In this document: one piece after another, positions 9,776 through 20,593 of the stretch
How the letters are laid out: every line of letters begins with the position of its first letter
Numbering within the stretch: position 1 is the first letter of the stretch
From: an uncultured Thiohalocapsa sp.
Lineage (GTDB): Bacteria > Pseudomonadota > Gammaproteobacteria > Chromatiales > Chromatiaceae
NCBI RefSeq assembly: GCF_913063425.1
Contig: NZ_CAJXYK010000001.1
Location: 172,227 to 236,226 of the forward strand
Length of the DNA: 64,000 bases
Direction: 5' to 3'
The notes under the pieces: generated by a model
The model's input: the letters and a program-made list of their open reading frames with translations, nothing else
The model's database searches: none
What the model was told of the DNA's origin: nothing
Translations under genes and position numbers: made by a program

Positions 9776-10004
9776 GACGGTCTCGGGCGGCGGGGTGGCG
9801 GAGGGCGCGGCGCGCGTGCATCTGAAGCGCGCCAGTATAACCAAGGCCCGCCACCCGTTTCGGTTGCGAGGCACCGTTGGACAGGGTTTCCGAGGCCGCG
9901 GTGGCCGACCACGGCTCGCACGCCTGCGCAGGATGTTATACAAGTGGGCGTGCCTGCCCGGCCCGCCGACCGCGGGCCTTGTAACCAGCGGAGATGCCCA
10001 CGCC

Positions 10005-10646
10005 ATGCTCGACCAGATTCCGCTGTTTGCGGACCTCGACGCCGATGCCCTCGCCACGCTGGAGCAGCAGACCAAGCGCAAGCACTACCAGAAGCGCACC
10101 GTCATCATCGAGAAGGGCGACGAGTCCTCGACGCTGTACGTGCTGGAGCAGGGGCGCGCCAAGGTCTATGTCGCGGACGATGCGGGCCGCGAGATCCTGC
10201 TGCGGGAGCTGGGCCCCGGCGATCATTTCGGCGAGCTCGCGCTGCTCGGCGACTCACCGCGCACGGCGTCCGTCGAGACGCTGACGGACTGCGATGTGCG
10301 GCTGCTCACGGGTGCCGTCTTCAAGGACTTCCTGGCCAAGCACCCGGAGGTGGCCCTGGGCCTGATTCGCCACCTGGTGCGCCAGGTCCGCGAGCTGACG
10401 GACACCGCCAGTGACCTGGCGCTGCTCAGCGTCTACGGGCGCATCGCCAAGGTGCTGGCGGAGCAGGCGCAGGATGAGCAGGGCCGGCTCATCACGCCGC
10501 CGCTCACCCAACAGCAGATCGCAGACCGGGTGGGCTGCTCGCGGGAGATGGTGAGCCGCATCGTCGGTGACCTCAAGACCGGCGGCTACATCTCCACCGA
10601 GGGCAAGCGCTTCGTGCTGGAGCGCAAGCTGCCGGAGCGGTGGTGA
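10005..10646 (+). CDS. Crp/Fnr-family transcription regulator
   Basis: The 213-residue protein joins an N-terminal cyclic-nucleotide-binding-like beta-roll (residues about 10-125; [20 protein letters not shown] matches the phosphate-binding cassette signature GEL) to a C-terminal winged helix ([20 protein letters not shown]). The cassette sequence [12 protein letters not shown] is CRP-like, with R at the place where CRP binds the cAMP phosphate, so cAMP or a related ligand is possible. There are no N-terminal FNR-type iron-sulphur cysteines. The ATG at 10005 has GGAGA about 11 bp upstream. It is divergent from valS across a 229 bp region that presumably holds both promoters. Targets cannot be told from the sequence. 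Confidence 0.88.
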   Translation: MLDQIPLFADLDADALATLEQQTKRKHYQKRTVIIEKGDESSTLYVLEQGRAKVYVADDAGREILLRELGPGDHFGELALLGDSPRTASVETLTDCDVRLLTGAVFKDFLAKHPEVALGLIRHLVRQVRELTDTASDLALLSVYGRIAKVLAEQAQDEQGRLITPPLTQQQIADRVGCSREMVSRIVGDLKTGGYISTEGKRFVLERKLPERW

Positions 10647-10802
10647 AGGTGCGCCGGAGCGCGGTGAGAGCGCCCGCTTGCCCGGCCCGCGCCGATGCGG
10701 CAACCGAGCCCATGTGTAACGGTCCAAGATAAGCGCAACATGCCGGGTGGCGGGTGGATCAGCGCAGCGCATCCACCGCGGGCCCGAGCTGCAACCGAGC
10801 CC

Positions 10803-12167
10803 ATGACCGATCTCGTCGCACAAGCCCGCGCCTTCGCCACCGACGCGCACCAGCGCATCGACCAGCGGCGCAAGTACACCCACCAGCCCTATCAGGAGCA
10901 CCTGAAGGCCGTCGCCGGCCTGGTGGCGGAGGTCTCCGACGACCCGGAGATGCTCGCCGCCGCCTGGCTGCACGACACGGTGGAGGACACGCCCGCCACC
11001 TTCGGCGACATCGAGCGGGCGTTCGGCGCCAGCGTGCGGGCGCTGGTGGCGGACCTGACGGACGTGAGCAGCCCGAGCGACGGCAACCGCGACATCCGCA
11101 AGGCCATCGACCGCCAGCACACGTCGCGGGCCTCGCAGCGCGCCAAGACCATCAAGCTCGCGGACCTCATCGACAACTGCCGGGACATCTGCGCCCACGA
11201 CCCACGCTTCGCCCGCGTCTACCTGACGGAGGCCGCCGCGCTGCTGGAGGTGCTGGACGACGGCGAACCCGCGCTCTACCGCCGGGCGCAGAAGACCGTT
11301 GCAGATTGCGCGCGCCGGCTGGGGCTGCCGGAGCCGCCGCAAAGCACCCCGGACGATCAGAGCTGGCGGTCGCCGATGGAGCTGAGTCTGGCGCAGCGCC
11401 ATGGCCTCGGGCTGTTCACCACTGCGTTCACGGCCCGGGAGATCGCACTGCCGCTGCGGTCCTTCGACGCCGAGCGGCCGGCGGCGGAGCTGCTCGGCCA
11501 GGTGCGGGCGGCTGAGCTTGAGGTGGCGGGCCTGCGCCGGGACGGCGTCTGCATCGGCTACGTGCGTCCGGATTACCGGCGGGACCTGGACCCGGCGGAC
11601 GCGCTCCGCGCCTTCGCGCCGGCGCAGGTGCTGCGGGCGGATGCGTCCCTGTCGGAAGTGGTCCGGGTGCTGACCCGCTACGACTTCTGCTTCGTCACCG
11701 CCATGGGCGACGTCGCCGGCGTCATCACCCGCGGCGACATGCAGAGCCCCATTGTGCGCATGTGGCTGTTCGGCATCATCACGCTCATCGAGCTGGAGCT
11801 GGGGGAGCGCATCCGCAGCCGCTGGGCGGACGGCAGCTGGACGCGGCTCCTGTCCGAAGGCCGGCTCAAGAAGGCCGAGACGCTGCTCAGCGAGCGGCGT
11901 CGCCGCGGCCAGCACGTGGACCTGGCGGATTGCCTTCAGCTCTCGGACAAGGCGCAGATCGTCATGGAGGACGAAGAGGAGCGTGCCGCCTTCGGCCTGC
12001 CCACCAAGGGTGCGGCCAAGCGCGTGATGCGGGATCTCGAGTCCCTGCGCAACAACCTCGCCCATGCGCAGGACATCGTCACCCACGACTGGCCGCAGAT
12101 CGCGCGGCTCGCGGCGCGGGTGGAGGAGCTCATGAGTCGGCAGCGCGGCGGGCTGCTCGGCGCCTAG
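10803..12167 (+). CDS. HD-domain (SpoT-like) protein fused to a CBS-type module and a HEPN-like tail
   Basis: The 454-residue product begins with an HD phosphohydrolase-type domain (residues 1 to about 170) like the single-domain ppGpp hydrolases: [12 protein letters not shown] (H33), [11 protein letters not shown] (H57-D58) and [12 protein letters not shown]. The middle (about 230-325) has one or two CBS-like units ([20 protein letters not shown], then [11 protein letters not shown]). The C-terminal helical part contains [11 protein letters not shown] with R416 and H421 in an RNxxxH arrangement, the signature of HEPN ribonuclease-type domains. The reading frame opens at 10695 but ATG 10803 begins the HD domain. 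It probably hydrolyses a nucleotide under control of a ligand bound to the CBS part; the role of the tail is inference. Confidence 0.75.
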   Translation: MTDLVAQARAFATDAHQRIDQRRKYTHQPYQEHLKAVAGLVAEVSDDPEMLAAAWLHDTVEDTPATFGDIERAFGASVRALVADLTDVSSPSDGNRDIRKAIDRQHTSRASQRAKTIKLADLIDNCRDICAHDPRFARVYLTEAAALLEVLDDGEPALYRRAQKTVADCARRLGLPEPPQSTPDDQSWRSPMELSLAQRHGLGLFTTAFTAREIALPLRSFDAERPAAELLGQVRAAELEVAGLRRDGVCIGYVRPDYRRDLDPADALRAFAPAQVLRADASLSEVVRVLTRYDFCFVTAMGDVAGVITRGDMQSPIVRMWLFGIITLIELELGERIRSRWADGSWTRLLSEGRLKKAETLLSERRRRGQHVDLADCLQLSDKAQIVMEDEEERAAFGLPTKGAAKRVMRDLESLRNNLAHAQDIVTHDWPQIARLAARVEELMSRQRGGLLGA

Positions 12168-12331
12168 TCCGGAGTCGGCGCCCCTCAGCGCGGGGCACCG
12201 GCCGCGGCGGTGGGGTCCGGGTTGGCGACCCGCCTTTCCCGGTGGTCTCCGCTTCCCCGATAATGCAGAGCTTTCCGGCGGGCGCCGCCATGCCGCGTGC
12301 GCCGCTCACGACTGCTCCCAAGCGCCAGACC

Positions 12332-14452
12332 ATGACCACATCCGAGCCTGCCAGCCCCGCGCGCGCCTACCAGCGCCGCGACATCCTGATCACCAGCGCG
12401 CTGCCCTATGCCAACGGGCCCATCCACATCGGCCATCTGGTGGAGTACATCCAGACGGACATCTGGGCGCGGTTCCAGAAGCTGCGCGGGCACAACTGCT
12501 GGTACGTCTGCGCCGACGACGCCCACGGCACGCCCATCATGCTGAAGGCGCGGGCGGAAGGGATCACGCCCGAGGCGCTGATCGCGCGCGTGGCCGAGGA
12601 GCACAAGGCGGATTTCGCAGACTTCCGCATCGGCTTCGACAACTACCACTCCACGCACTCGGACGAGAACCGGTATTGCGCCACGCTGATTTATGAGCGC
12701 AACCGCGACAAGGGCCATGTGACGGCGCGCACCATCCACCAGGCGTACGACCCGGTGGAGCAGATGTTCCTGCCGGATCGGTTCATCAAAGGCGAATGCC
12801 CCAAGTGCGGCGCCGCGGACCAGTACGGCGACAACTGCGAGGCGTGCGGCGCCAGCTATTCGCCGGCGGAGCTGAAAAACCCGCGCTCCGTGGTCTCCGG
12901 CGCCGTGCCGGAGGAGCGCGAGTCCGAGCATCTGTTCTTCCGCCTCGCTGACTTCGAGCCCATGCTGCGGGAATGGACCCGCGGCGGCGGGCTGCAGGAA
13001 CAGGTGGCCAACAAGCTCGACGAGTGGTTCGAAGCGGGGCTCAGGGAATGGGACATCTCCCGGGACGCGCCGTATTTCGGCTTCGAGATCCCGGACCATC
13101 CGGGCAAGTTCTTCTACGTCTGGCTGGATGCCCCCATCGGCTACATGGCGAGCTTCAAGCAGCTGTGCGAGGGCGAGCGGGGGCGTGCCGCCGGGCTCGA
13201 CTTCGACCACTTCTGGGGCAAGGACAGCCCCGCCGAGCTGTATCACTTCATCGGCAAGGACATCATCTATTTTCATGCCCTGTTCTGGCCGGCGATGCTC
13301 CACGGCGCGGACTTCCGCACGCCCACCGCCATCTTCGCCCACGGCTTCCTCACCGTTGACGGGCAGAAGATGTCCAAGTCCCGCGGCACCTTCATCAAGG
13401 CGCGGACCTATCTGGATCACCTGAACCCGGAGTACCTGCGCTACTACTTCGCGGCCAAGCTCGGCCCCGGCGTCGATGACATCGATCTCAGCCTGGACGA
13501 CTTCCAGGCCCGGGTGAACGCGGATCTCGTCGGCAAGGTGGTGAACATCGCCAGCCGCACCGCGGGCTTCATCACCAAGCGCTTCGGCGGCCGGCTGGGC
13601 GCCGAGCTGCCGGAGCCCGGGCTGTTCGAGGAATTCGCGGCGGCCGGACAGGGCATCGCCGAGGCCTATGAGCGCCGGGAATTCAGCCGCGCAGTGCGGG
13701 AGATCATGGCGCTCGCGGATCGGGCGAATCAGTACATCGACGAGCAGGCGCCCTGGGTGGTGGCCAAACAGGACGGCCGCGAGGCCGAGCTCCAGGGCAT
13801 CTGTACCCAGGGCCTGAACCTGTTCCGGCTGCTCATCGGCTGGCTCAAGCCCATCCTGCCGGGCACGGCGGAGGCGGCGGAGCAGTTCCTCCAGATCGAG
13901 CCGCTCACCTGGGATGTGCTGTCCGAGCCGCTGCTGGAGCACGAGATAGCCAAGTTCAAGCCGCTGATGACCAGGGTCGAGCCCAAGCACATCGAAGCGG
14001 TGCTGGAAGCCTCGAAGGAGGACCTGGCGGCGGCCCAGGCGCAGACGGCCGGTCAGCCGGCGGCCGGGCAGGGCGGCGACACGGCGTCCGGCGGCAGCCA
14101 CCTCGCCAAGGACCCCATCGCGGAGACCATCGACTTCGACACCTTCGCCAAGGTGGACCTGCGCATCGCACGCATCGCCAGGGCCGCGCCGGTGGAGGGC
14201 GCCGACAAGCTGCTTCAGCTCACGCTGGATCTCGGCGGCGGCGAGACCCGCAATGTCTTCGCCGGCATCAGCAAGGCCTACGACCCAGCGGACCTGGAAG
14301 GCCGGCTCACGGTGATGGTCGCCAACCTCGCGCCGCGCAAGATGCGCTTCGGCGTGTCCGAGGGCATGGTGCTGGCGGCGGGGCCGGGCGGTAAGGACAT
14401 CTTCATCCTGAGCCCGGATGCCGGTGCGGAGCCGGGGATGAAGGTGAAATAG
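12332..14452 (+). CDS. metG: Methionyl-tRNA synthetase
   Basis: MetG charges elongator and initiator tRNA-Met. The 706-residue protein has HIGH in [11 protein letters not shown], the zinc knuckle [23 protein letters not shown] at about residue 346 ([12 protein letters not shown]), the anticodon-binding helical domain and a C-terminal tRNA-binding (EMAP/Trbp111-like) domain starting [17 protein letters not shown], which makes the enzyme dimeric in relatives. A Q/A/G-rich linker precedes this last domain. The ATG at 12332 ([20 protein letters not shown]) is chosen; the open frame upstream overlaps the preceding gene and is not family-like. A REP-like hairpin follows 20 bp after the stop. Confidence 0.96.
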   Translation: MTTSEPASPARAYQRRDILITSALPYANGPIHIGHLVEYIQTDIWARFQKLRGHNCWYVCADDAHGTPIMLKARAEGITPEALIARVAEEHKADFADFRIGFDNYHSTHSDENRYCATLIYERNRDKGHVTARTIHQAYDPVEQMFLPDRFIKGECPKCGAADQYGDNCEACGASYSPAELKNPRSVVSGAVPEERESEHLFFRLADFEPMLREWTRGGGLQEQVANKLDEWFEAGLREWDISRDAPYFGFEIPDHPGKFFYVWLDAPIGYMASFKQLCEGERGRAAGLDFDHFWGKDSPAELYHFIGKDIIYFHALFWPAMLHGADFRTPTAIFAHGFLTVDGQKMSKSRGTFIKARTYLDHLNPEYLRYYFAAKLGPGVDDIDLSLDDFQARVNADLVGKVVNIASRTAGFITKRFGGRLGAELPEPGLFEEFAAAGQGIAEAYERREFSRAVREIMALADRANQYIDEQAPWVVAKQDGREAELQGICTQGLNLFRLLIGWLKPILPGTAEAAEQFLQIEPLTWDVLSEPLLEHEIAKFKPLMTRVEPKHIEAVLEASKEDLAAAQAQTAGQPAAGQGGDTASGGSHLAKDPIAETIDFDTFAKVDLRIARIARAAPVEGADKLLQLTLDLGGGETRNVFAGISKAYDPADLEGRLTVMVANLAPRKMRFGVSEGMVLAAGPGGKDIFILSPDAGAEPGMKVK

Positions 14453-14471
14453 ACAGCCGCCGGCCGCTGTG

Positions 14472-14493
14472 GGCGCGGCGTCCACGCCGCGCC
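14472..14493. repeat. Perfect hairpin downstream of metG, related to the valS element
   Basis: GGCGCGGCGT-CC-ACGCCGCGCC is a perfect 10 bp inverted repeat preceded by TGTGG. It resembles half of the palindromic element inside valS (GTGGGAGCGGC). There is no T-tract, so a REP-like role or Rho-independent-like pausing are both possible. Confidence 0.55.
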
Positions 14494-14625
14494 GATGAAA
14501 CGCGCACCGGCATGGCGTTGGTCTGCCGCCCGCACGGGCGCTGAGATGCAGAATGCGACGCTGCACAACGCGGTGCGCCGCCTTGGGCCTGAGCGGGCGG
14601 GGCATTTCTCTGAGGTGACGGGGCG

Positions 14626-15096
14626 ATGCAGGATCTCAGTCGACTGTATGACCAAGACTACGCCGCCTGGGCGGAGCGGACGGCGGAGCTGCTGCGCGCC
14701 GGGCGCTTCGCGGCGTTGGACGTGGAGCACCTCATCGAGGAGCTGTCCGATCTGGGGAAAAGCCAGCAGCATGAATTGGTGAACCGGTTGCGTGTGCTGC
14801 TGGCGTACCTGCTCAAATGGCAGTTTCAGTATCGGCAGCTCTCGGAGCGGTGAGCGGAATTCGAGGGCAGGAGCTGGCGCAGCACCATCATCGAGCAGCG
14901 TCTGGCGCTGGAGTATCTGCTGCGCAAGCACCCCGGTCTGAAGTCCAAGCTGGCCGATGCTGTCGCGGAGGCCTATCCACTGGCGACGGACCTCGCGGCG
15001 GCCGAAACCGGGCTGCCGCTGACCAGCTTCCCCGCCGATTGTCCGTATGCGCTGGATGAACTGCTGGATCGGGCCTTCTATCCGGAGCCCGTTTAG
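14626..15096 (+). pseudogene. DUF29-family protein interrupted by an in-frame TGA
   Basis: The frame starts MQDLSRLYDQDYAAWAERTA and continues DVEHLIEELSDLGKSQQHEL, the typical N terminus of DUF29 proteins, common small cyanobacterial and proteobacterial proteins of unknown function. A TGA at 14851-14853 interrupts it, but the same frame resumes at once with AEFEGRSWRSTIIEQRLALE and runs to a TAG at 15094 with the family's usual C terminus. Family members often have tryptophan there, so a TGG-to-TGA change is the simplest explanation. Read through, the protein would be 156 residues. The first part could be made as a 75-residue fragment. It lies just before the convergent vapBC pair. Confidence 0.75.
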
Positions 15097-15099
15097 CCA

Positions 15100-15504
15100 T
15101 CAGCTGGATGCTTGCCGCAGGGTCGTCACAACCTCGGCCATATGCTTGAAATCGGCATCGTCATGCAGCAGGAGCGCGTCGTGCTCCAGCGCGACTTGCG
15201 CGATGACGCAGTCGTTGGATGAGCGCACCGTCAGGCCGCGTCGTCGGCAGTCGAAGTCAATGCGGGCGGCGGCGATCGCGCAGTCGACCGCGTCCCGGGG
15301 GTGCAGGATCGGCTGGCTCGAAAAATACTCAAGATACTTCTCGAACTGCGCCTCGTCGCGCGTGCCCTGAAGAATCTCCTGAAGGATCTGCGCGGTAATG
15401 CAGACATCGGCGCCCAGCTGAAGGAGTGTCTTCAACCGGCGAACGGGCGGTGTGTCATGCGCCCGGAAGAAGTCGATCCAGACGGATGTGTCGACGAGGT
15501 GCAA
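15100..15504 (-). CDS. vapC: VapC-type PIN-domain toxin
   Basis: The 134-residue protein is a PIN-domain ribonuclease, expected to cleave tRNA or rRNA when not bound by its antitoxin. Acidic active-site residues are visible in VDTSVWIDFFR, LQEILQG, RDAVDCAIAAA and SSNDCVIAQVALEHDALLLH. The start codon is TTG at 15504, 2 bp after the vapB stop; GGAGACC within the end of vapB serves as the ribosome site, so the toxin is translated by coupling to the antitoxin and from a weak start, as expected of such a pair. Its 3' end meets the end of the DUF29 gene. Confidence 0.88.
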   Translation of the reverse strand: MHLVDTSVWIDFFRAHDTPPVRRLKTLLQLGADVCITAQILQEILQGTRDEAQFEKYLEYFSSQPILHPRDAVDCAIAAARIDFDCRRRGLTVRSSNDCVIAQVALEHDALLLHDDADFKHMAEVVTTLRQASS

Positions 15505-15506
15505 GC

Positions 15507-15710
15507 TCAGTGGTCTCCGGCCCTTGCACGCTTGTAGTCGTAGTCCGGGTCGATGCCGTCCGAGCCGTAAAGGTCCATCAGATCACGTCGCCTGGCCCGG
15601 GCCACCATCTCCCGGAGCGCGCGATCCACCACCTCACGCTTGGTCTTGGCGCCGGATACGACCATCGCCTCCTGCACCAGGTCGTCGTCCAGAACGATGT
15701 TTGTGCGCAT
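15507..15710 (-). CDS. vapB: VapB-type antitoxin
   Basis: The 67-residue protein starts MRTNIVLDDDLVQEAMVVSG followed by AKTKREVVDRALREMVARAR, the ribbon-helix-helix motif of type II antitoxins (VapB/DUF2191 type). The acidic/aromatic tail SDGIDPDYDYKR would be the part that blocks the PIN domain. GAAGG lies about 9 bp before the ATG. It is immediately followed by vapC. An inverted repeat at 15716-15733 directly upstream is a good candidate operator for autoregulation. Confidence 0.88.
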   Translation of the reverse strand: MRTNIVLDDDLVQEAMVVSGAKTKREVVDRALREMVARARRRDLMDLYGSDGIDPDYDYKRARAGDH

Positions 15711-15715
15711 TGGTA

Positions 15716-15733
15716 TACACCTTCGCTGGTGTA
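15716..15733. promoter_or_regulatory. Candidate VapB operator
   Basis: TACACC-(6 nt)-GGTGTA is a perfect 6 bp inverted repeat, 5 bp upstream of the vapB start codon. VapB-type antitoxins usually bind such palindromes in their own promoter. The role is inferred from position. Confidence 0.45.
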
Positions 15734-15801
15734 ACATGGCGTACAGTTTAGAAACGGTCAGTGCATTCCGCAACGCGCGGGTCTGTGCAAACCGCCGGCG
15801 C

Positions 15802-17238
15802 ATGACTAAAACATTGGACTCTGTCACTATGACGACGAGCGCGCAGCACCCATCCACTTTCCCGTCGGTTCGCTGCCGGCTCCCCAGTCGGCGTATCGTC
15901 CTGTTGGCATTGCTGGTGGGCGTCGCCCCGCCGGCCGCCGCCCAAGCGCCTGAGGGCGAGGGCGCCAAGCCGCCGCCGGCCGTGGTGGTGGCCGCCGTGG
16001 AAACCCAGGCGGTGGACAAGAGCGCGCGCTTCATCGGCAACATCCGGGCCATCCAGTCCGTGGACCTGAAGGCGCGGGTGGAGGGCTTCCTGGAAGACGT
16101 GGCCTTCCAGCAGGGCTCCATGGTGGACAAGGGCCAGGTGCTCTACCGCATCGAGCAGGACCAGTACAAGGCCGACCTGGAGAACGCCGAAGGCCAGCTG
16201 GCCGCGGCGCAGGCGGAGTCGCTGGCCGCCGCCGCGGCGCTCGAGGACAAGCAGGCGGACTTCGAGCGCCAGTCGGCGCTGATCAAGAAGGGCGACACCT
16301 CGCAGACCGCCTTCGACCAGGCCAAGGCCGCCCGGGACGAGGCCCAGGCCAACGTGCAAAAGGCCAAGGCCAGCGAGCAGCAGGCCCAGGCAGCGGTGGA
16401 CAACGCGAAGATCAACCTGGGCTACACCACCATCGCGAGCCCCATCGCCGGGCGCATCGGTGCCACCGCCGTCACCGAAGGTAATCTCGTCAACGGTTCC
16501 ACCGGCACGCTCGCCACCGTCGCCCAGCTGGACCCCATCCGCGCCGTGTTCTCGGTGCCGAGCGCGGAGCTGATCCGGCTGCAGGACAAGGTGGGCGCCT
16601 CCACCACCGCGGAGGCGCGCGCGGCCTTTGTGCCGGAACTGGTGCTGCCGGACGGCACAAAGTACGACAAGCCGGGCAAGATCGCCTTCGCCGACAATCA
16701 GGTGGACGCCGCCACCGGCACCATCGCCATCTACGCGGACTTCCCGAACCCGAGCGGCGTGCTGCTGCCGGGGCAGTTCATCACCGTGGTCGTGCACGCC
16801 GCCGACAAGGAGCCCCTGCCGGTGGTGCCGGCGGCGGCGGTGCAGCGCACCCGCAGCGGTGCGCAGGTCTACCTGGTGGACGGGGACGACCGGGTGCAGC
16901 TGCGCAAGGTACAGCTCGGGCCGCGGGTGGACGGCGGCTATGCGGTGACCTCGGGTCTGACGGACGGCGAGCTGGTGATCGTCTCGGGGCTGCAGAAGGT
17001 GAAGCCCGGCATGACGGTGCAGCCGAGCGGGGCAGATGGGGCTGCGTCCGGCTCCGGTCGCGATGCCGGCTCCGGCGCTGCCTCCAACGGCGACAGCGGC
17101 AGCGAAAGCGGCAGTGAGACCGACGGCGACGGCGGGACTGAGACCAGCCGCGACGCCGGCGCTGCGAATGGGGATGGTACTGCCGGGTCGGCTGCCGCCA
17201 CCGGCGAGAGCCCGTCCGCTGCCGGCAACGGGGGCTGA
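15802..17238 (+). CDS. RND efflux pump periplasmic adaptor (membrane fusion protein)
   Basis: This AcrA/MexA-family adaptor would link the inner-membrane pump encoded next to an outer-membrane channel. After a signal segment ([20 protein letters not shown]) come the barrel/lipoyl halves ([20 protein letters not shown] and [20 protein letters not shown]), a long coiled-coil hairpin (about residues 120-210, rich in A, Q, E, K), the beta-barrel domain and membrane-proximal domain ([20 protein letters not shown]). There is no lipobox. The last about 70 residues are an unusual G/S/D/E-rich tail. Two starts (15802, 15829) are possible and neither has a strong ribosome site. The stop is 2 bp before the pump gene, so both are one operon. 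No outer-membrane channel gene is nearby. Confidence 0.9.
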   Translation: MTKTLDSVTMTTSAQHPSTFPSVRCRLPSRRIVLLALLVGVAPPAAAQAPEGEGAKPPPAVVVAAVETQAVDKSARFIGNIRAIQSVDLKARVEGFLEDVAFQQGSMVDKGQVLYRIEQDQYKADLENAEGQLAAAQAESLAAAAALEDKQADFERQSALIKKGDTSQTAFDQAKAARDEAQANVQKAKASEQQAQAAVDNAKINLGYTTIASPIAGRIGATAVTEGNLVNGSTGTLATVAQLDPIRAVFSVPSAELIRLQDKVGASTTAEARAAFVPELVLPDGTKYDKPGKIAFADNQVDAATGTIAIYADFPNPSGVLLPGQFITVVVHAADKEPLPVVPAAAVQRTRSGAQVYLVDGDDRVQLRKVQLGPRVDGGYAVTSGLTDGELVIVSGLQKVKPGMTVQPSGADGAASGSGRDAGSGAASNGDSGSESGSETDGDGGTETSRDAGAANGDGTAGSAAATGESPSAAGNGG

Positions 17239-17240
17239 CC

Positions 17241-20200
17241 ATGATTTCCCAGGTCTTCGTCGAGCGCCCGCGGCTCGCGGCTGTGGTGTCCATCGTGCTG
17301 GTGGTGGCGGGCGTGCTGGCGTTGCGCGCCATTCCCGTCGCCCAGTATCCGCCCATCACGCCGCCGGTGGTGGTGGTGAGCGCCACCTATCCCGGCGCCG
17401 ATGCCCAAACCATCGCGGACACCGTCGGCGGGCCCATCGAGGAGCAGGTCAACGGCGTCAAGGACATGTTGTACATGTCGTCGACGGCTTCGAGCGCCGG
17501 CACCTACAGCCTGACAGTGACCTTCGCGGTCGGCACGGACCCGGACATCGCCCAGGTCAACACCCAGAACCGGGTCTCCCAGGCGCTGGCCAAGCTGCCC
17601 GCGGAGGTGCAGAACCTGGGCGTGACGGTGCAGGCGGAGTCCACCAACCTGCTGCTGGTCATCACGGTCTCGTCGCCGGATGAGAGCCGGGACTCGCTGT
17701 TCCTGTCCAACTTCGCGACCATCAACGTGCAGGACGAGCTGGCGCGCGTGGATGGCGTCGGCGAGGCGACCCAGTTCGGCGCCGAGGACTACTCCATGCG
17801 CATCTGGCTGGACCCGGCCAGAATGGCGGCGCTCGGCATTGCGCCACAGGACGTGATCAATGCCATCCAGCAGCAGAACATCCAGGCCGCGCTCGGGCAG
17901 GTGGGCGGGCCGCCGATCCCGGACGATCAGGCCTTCCAGACCACCATCGTCGCCAAGGGGCAGTTGAAGGAGCCGGACGAGTTCGGCCAGATCGTGGTGC
18001 GCACAGGGGCCGAGGGCAGCGTCGTGCGCATCGACGACATCGCCCGCGTGGAGCTGGGCTCCGCGTCCTACAGCAGCAGCAGCCGCTTCAACGGCGAGCC
18101 CACGGCGGCCGTGGCCATCTACCAGGCCCCGGGCGCCAATGCGCTGGACGTGGCGGAGCGCGTGAAGGCGGAGCTCGCGCGCCTGGAGCAGCGCTTCCCG
18201 TCGGGCGTCGCGGCCAAGGTGATGTATGACTCGACGCTGTTCGTGAAGGCGTCCATCGAGGAGATCCTGTTCACGCTCGCCATCACCGCTGTGATTGTCC
18301 TGCTGGTGGTGTACATCTTCCTGCAGGATCTGCGGGCCACCATCGTGCCGGCCGTGACCATCCCGGTGTCGCTCATCGGCGTGTTCATTGTGCTGCTGGC
18401 GGTGGGCTTCTCGGCCAACACCGTGAGTCTGTTCGCGGTGGTGCTGGCCATCGGGCTGGTGGTGGACGATGCCATCGTGGTGGTGGAGAACGTCCAGCGC
18501 ATCATGCTGGAGGAGGGGCTGGACCGCCGCGCCGCCACGCTCAAGGCCATGCGGCAGGTGACCGGGCCCATCGTCTCCACCACCCTGGTGCTGTTTGCGA
18601 TCTTTGCGCCGGTGGCCTTTCTGCCGGGCATCTCCGGCGAGCTGTTCCGGCAGTTCGCGGTGACCATCTCCACCGCCGTGGCCATCTCGGCCATCAACGC
18701 GCTGACGCTCTCGCCGGTGCTGACCTCGTTGTTCCTGGGCGAGCCGAAGGCGCCCAAGCGCGGGCCTTTCGCCTGGTTCAACAAGGGCCTCGGCAAGGCG
18801 CGGGACGGCTACGTGTCCGTGGCGGGGCTGCTGGCCCGGCGGGCGGCGCTGGCGGGGGTGCTGGTGGTGGCCGTGGGTGCGGCGGCCGTCTTCGTGCTGG
18901 ACCGGCTGCCGGACGGCTTCCTGCCCAACGAGGACCAGGGCGTGCTGTTCGCGGACATCAGCCTGCCGAGCGGTGCGTCGCTGCCGCGCACGGCCAAGGT
19001 GGTCGAGAGCCTGCGGCAGATCGCGGCGGGCACCGAGGGCGTCGCCGATGTGCTGACGGTTGCCGGCTACAGCCTGCTCACCAGCTCGGCGTCGTCCAAC
19101 TCCGCGCTCGCCGTGATCGTGCTGGAGCCCTGGGACGAGCGCACGACCCCCGAGACGCGGCTGCGCGGGCTCTACGGCAAGCTCAAGGGCGAGCTGGACG
19201 CCATCCCGGGGGCCAATATTCTGTTGTTCCCGCCGCCGCCCATCCCCGGGCTCGGCAACGCGGGCGGCTTCACGGCACAGCTGGAGGCGCTGGGCGGGCA
19301 GTCGTCGCAGGAGCTGACGGAGGTGCTGAACGGGCTGCTGGCGGAGGCCAATCAGGCGCCGGAGATCGCCATCGCCCGCTCCACCTTCAGCGCCGACGTG
19401 CCGCGGGTGTTCCTGGACCTTGATCGCACCCAGGCGGAATACCTGGACGTGCCCGTGTCCACCTTCTTCCAGACCCTGCAGGCCACCTTCGGCACCAGCT
19501 TCGTCAACAACTTCACCTACCTGGGCCGCACCTACCAGGTCAACGTGCAGGCGGAGCAGGACGCCCGGCGCACGGTGGACGACATCGGCAGCACCTACGT
19601 GCGCGCGAGCAACGGTGCCATGGTGCCGGTGTCGGTGCTGGCGAGCGTCCGTGAGGAGCTGGGCGCGGACCTGATCTTCCGCTACAACCAGTTCCTGACG
19701 GCGCAGATCAACGGCAACCCGGCGGCGGGCGCCTCCACCGGCGAGGCCATGCGCGCAATGGAGGCCGCTGCCCAGAAGTCCTTGCCCGACGGTTACGCCC
19801 TGGCCTGGACCGCCATGTCCTACCAGGAGGCGCAGCAGACCGCGGGCGGCGAGATCGCCATCTTTGCGCTGGCGGTGCTGTTCGGCTACCTGTTCCTGGT
19901 GGGACTCTACGAGAGCTGGGCCATCCCCTTCTCGGTGCTGGCGTCGGTCACTGTTGCGCTGCTCGGCGGTGCGGCGGCGCTCTGGGCCGTTGGGCTCGAC
20001 AACAACCTCTACACCCAGATCGGCTTCGTGCTGCTCATCGGCCTCGCCGCCAAGAACGCGATCCTCATCGTCGAGTTCGCCAAGGAGCAGCGCGAGGCGG
20101 GCATGAGCCTGTATGAGGCCGCCCGCACCGGTGCCCGGATGCGCTTCCGCGCCGTACTCATGACCGCGCTTGCCTTCATCGTCGGCCTGCTGCCGCTGGT

Positions 20201-20396
20201 GCTGGCCACCGGCGCCGGCGCCAACGCCCGGGTGCACCTGGGCTTCACGGTGCTGGGCGGCATGCTGGCGGCCACCCTCATCGGCATCCTGCTGATTCCG
20301 GGGCTGTATGTGATGTTCCAGTGGATCGGGGATCGGGTAGGAGGGCTGATCGGCGCCCCTGGCTCCGGCCACACCGCCGCAGCGCCTGAGCGCTGA
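17241..20396 (+). CDS. RND multidrug efflux transporter (HAE1/AcrB family)
   Basis: A 1051-residue inner-membrane proton-driven pump with twelve membrane segments and two large periplasmic loops. It starts [20 protein letters not shown] and [14 protein letters not shown], typical of the HAE1 branch. The transmembrane proton-relay aspartates lie in [16 protein letters not shown] (TM4), and the conserved TM10 lysine lies in [20 protein letters not shown]. Substrates in this family are antibiotics, bile salts, dyes and solvents; none can be assigned here. It follows the adaptor gene by 2 bp. The outer-membrane partner must be shared or encoded elsewhere. Confidence 0.94.
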   Translation: MISQVFVERPRLAAVVSIVLVVAGVLALRAIPVAQYPPITPPVVVVSATYPGADAQTIADTVGGPIEEQVNGVKDMLYMSSTASSAGTYSLTVTFAVGTDPDIAQVNTQNRVSQALAKLPAEVQNLGVTVQAESTNLLLVITVSSPDESRDSLFLSNFATINVQDELARVDGVGEATQFGAEDYSMRIWLDPARMAALGIAPQDVINAIQQQNIQAALGQVGGPPIPDDQAFQTTIVAKGQLKEPDEFGQIVVRTGAEGSVVRIDDIARVELGSASYSSSSRFNGEPTAAVAIYQAPGANALDVAERVKAELARLEQRFPSGVAAKVMYDSTLFVKASIEEILFTLAITAVIVLLVVYIFLQDLRATIVPAVTIPVSLIGVFIVLLAVGFSANTVSLFAVVLAIGLVVDDAIVVVENVQRIMLEEGLDRRAATLKAMRQVTGPIVSTTLVLFAIFAPVAFLPGISGELFRQFAVTISTAVAISAINALTLSPVLTSLFLGEPKAPKRGPFAWFNKGLGKARDGYVSVAGLLARRAALAGVLVVAVGAAAVFVLDRLPDGFLPNEDQGVLFADISLPSGASLPRTAKVVESLRQIAAGTEGVADVLTVAGYSLLTSSASSNSALAVIVLEPWDERTTPETRLRGLYGKLKGELDAIPGANILLFPPPPIPGLGNAGGFTAQLEALGGQSSQELTEVLNGLLAEANQAPEIAIARSTFSADVPRVFLDLDRTQAEYLDVPVSTFFQTLQATFGTSFVNNFTYLGRTYQVNVQAEQDARRTVDDIGSTYVRASNGAMVPVSVLASVREELGADLIFRYNQFLTAQINGNPAAGASTGEAMRAMEAAAQKSLPDGYALAWTAMSYQEAQQTAGGEIAIFALAVLFGYLFLVGLYESWAIPFSVLASVTVALLGGAAALWAVGLDNNLYTQIGFVLLIGLAAKNAILIVEFAKEQREAGMSLYEAARTGARMRFRAVLMTALAFIVGLLPLVLATGAGANARVHLGFTVLGGMLAATLIGILLIPGLYVMFQWIGDRVGGLIGAPGSGHTAAAPER

Positions 20397-20453
20397 TGCA
20401 CTGTTGCCTTGGCCGACTGCATCATGTCGGCCGCGCCGCAGGTGTCTTGTGAG

Positions 20454-20473
20454 TTAAGTATACCGTCCCCGTT
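20454..20473 (-). repeat. Dispersed 20 bp repeat, copy 1
   Basis: On the minus strand this reads AACGGGGACGGTATACTTAA. Near-identical copies lie at 24371-24390 and 25159-25178 on the plus strand. The motif resembles repeats that accompany RAYT/IS200-like transposases in many proteobacteria (recalled pattern, not searched). Confidence 0.65.
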
Positions 20474-20593
20474 CTTTGGGGCGCCACTCGCCGTCGTCAC
20501 GTCGGACCGATTTTTGCTGCGCGGCACAACGCGACGGCGCTAGAGTACGCGCCATCGAGCCTCTCCTGTCGGCAGTCCCGGAGCCCGCCCCGC

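Noticed and set aside
16938..20372. Very long open frames antisense to the RND pump, the DUF2126 protein, valS and the hybrid kinase, some above 900 codons.
   Set aside because: They are a by-product of high GC and third-position bias; their translations are Gly/Arg/His/Ala-rich and show no family features.
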